Of a stretch of 64,000 nt of DNA, positions 63,955 through 64,000 are shown in pieces. Within the stretch, counting starts at the first letter, position 1. Each line of letters begins with the position of its first letter. Source of the stretch: Acetobacter orientalis (GTDB lineage Bacteria; Pseudomonadota; Alphaproteobacteria; Acetobacterales; Acetobacteraceae). The stretch is taken from the NCBI RefSeq assembly GCF_000963965.1, contig NZ_BAMX01000020.1:1-64000 (forward strand), in the 5' to 3' direction. The position numbers and the translations under genes are program-made. The notes below the pieces were generated by a model. The model made no database searches. It saw only the letters and a program-made list of their open reading frames with translations, and had not been told where the DNA came from.

Positions 63955-64000
63955 GCGGGTTTAACTGGCATACAGCCTGCAAACTGGGCTTAAGCGGTGG

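Noticed and set aside
1-64000. tRNA, rRNA or CRISPR features
   Set aside because: No T-loop-like GTTCGAATCC arms, rRNA-like stretches or regularly spaced repeats were seen on either strand.

Overview
The window is chromosomal DNA of an acetic acid bacterium (Acetobacteraceae, probably Acetobacter or a close relative). This is inferred from the moderately GC-rich Alphaproteobacterial coding style, the cellulose synthesis cluster with bcsX/bcsY-type modification genes, an OprB sugar porin, a type II NADH dehydrogenase, an ackA-pta pair and copLAB-type copper genes. No rRNA, tRNA or CRISPR array was seen.

Layout. Positions 1-1000 hold decayed pieces of an IS5-family transposase. Positions 1049-13434 (minus) form a cellulose synthesis and decoration cluster in the unusual order bcsB - bcsX (SGNH) - bcsY (acyltransferase 3) - bcsC - large SGNH protein with a lectin-like domain - bcsA. 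No bcsD, bcsZ or ccpA-like gene is present. A divergent, very AT-rich LuxR-type regulator (13933-15036) faces the cluster across a palindrome-rich intergenic region. Next comes a condensin operon of the MksFEB/JetABC (Wadjet) type (15223-20844), without the JetD/MksG nuclease that Wadjet plasmid defence needs.

From 21 to 29 kb lie an Lrp-like regulator divergent from a DMT exporter and csaA, then ackA-pta, a LysR regulator divergent from a short-chain dehydrogenase, an MscS channel and a D-amino-acid aminotransferase. From 29.5 to 33.6 kb is a copper resistance operon: a copL-like small protein, CopA multicopper oxidase with a long Met/His-rich insert, and CopB, with a DUF4232 protein upstream. 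From 34 to 41 kb are a semialdehyde dehydrogenase, NDH-2, a TetR regulator, an OprB porin and PPK2.

From 41 to 51.4 kb, all on the minus strand, is a carbohydrate-uptake locus with cell-surface signalling: a TonB-dependent receptor with an N-terminal STN domain, a secreted GH31 glycosidase, a FecI-type sigma factor, a FecR-type anti-sigma factor and an autotransporter. The working model is that the receptor senses and imports a glucan-type oligosaccharide, the GH31 enzyme trims it in the periplasm or at the surface, and FecR/FecI adjusts expression. The right end (51.7-64 kb) carries a monohaem cytochrome c next to a Tat-exported PLC/acid-phosphatase-type phosphoesterase, a phosphohexomutase, an outer-membrane beta-barrel protein, an MFS exporter, a membrane-anchored Mrr-type nuclease, htpG, a DUF333 protein and a glycosyltransferase.

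The strongest candidates for new biology are the rearranged, acyl-modification-rich cellulose cluster with its divergent regulator, the condensin operon lacking its nuclease, the GH31/TonB/FecIR/autotransporter locus and the membrane-tethered Mrr nuclease.
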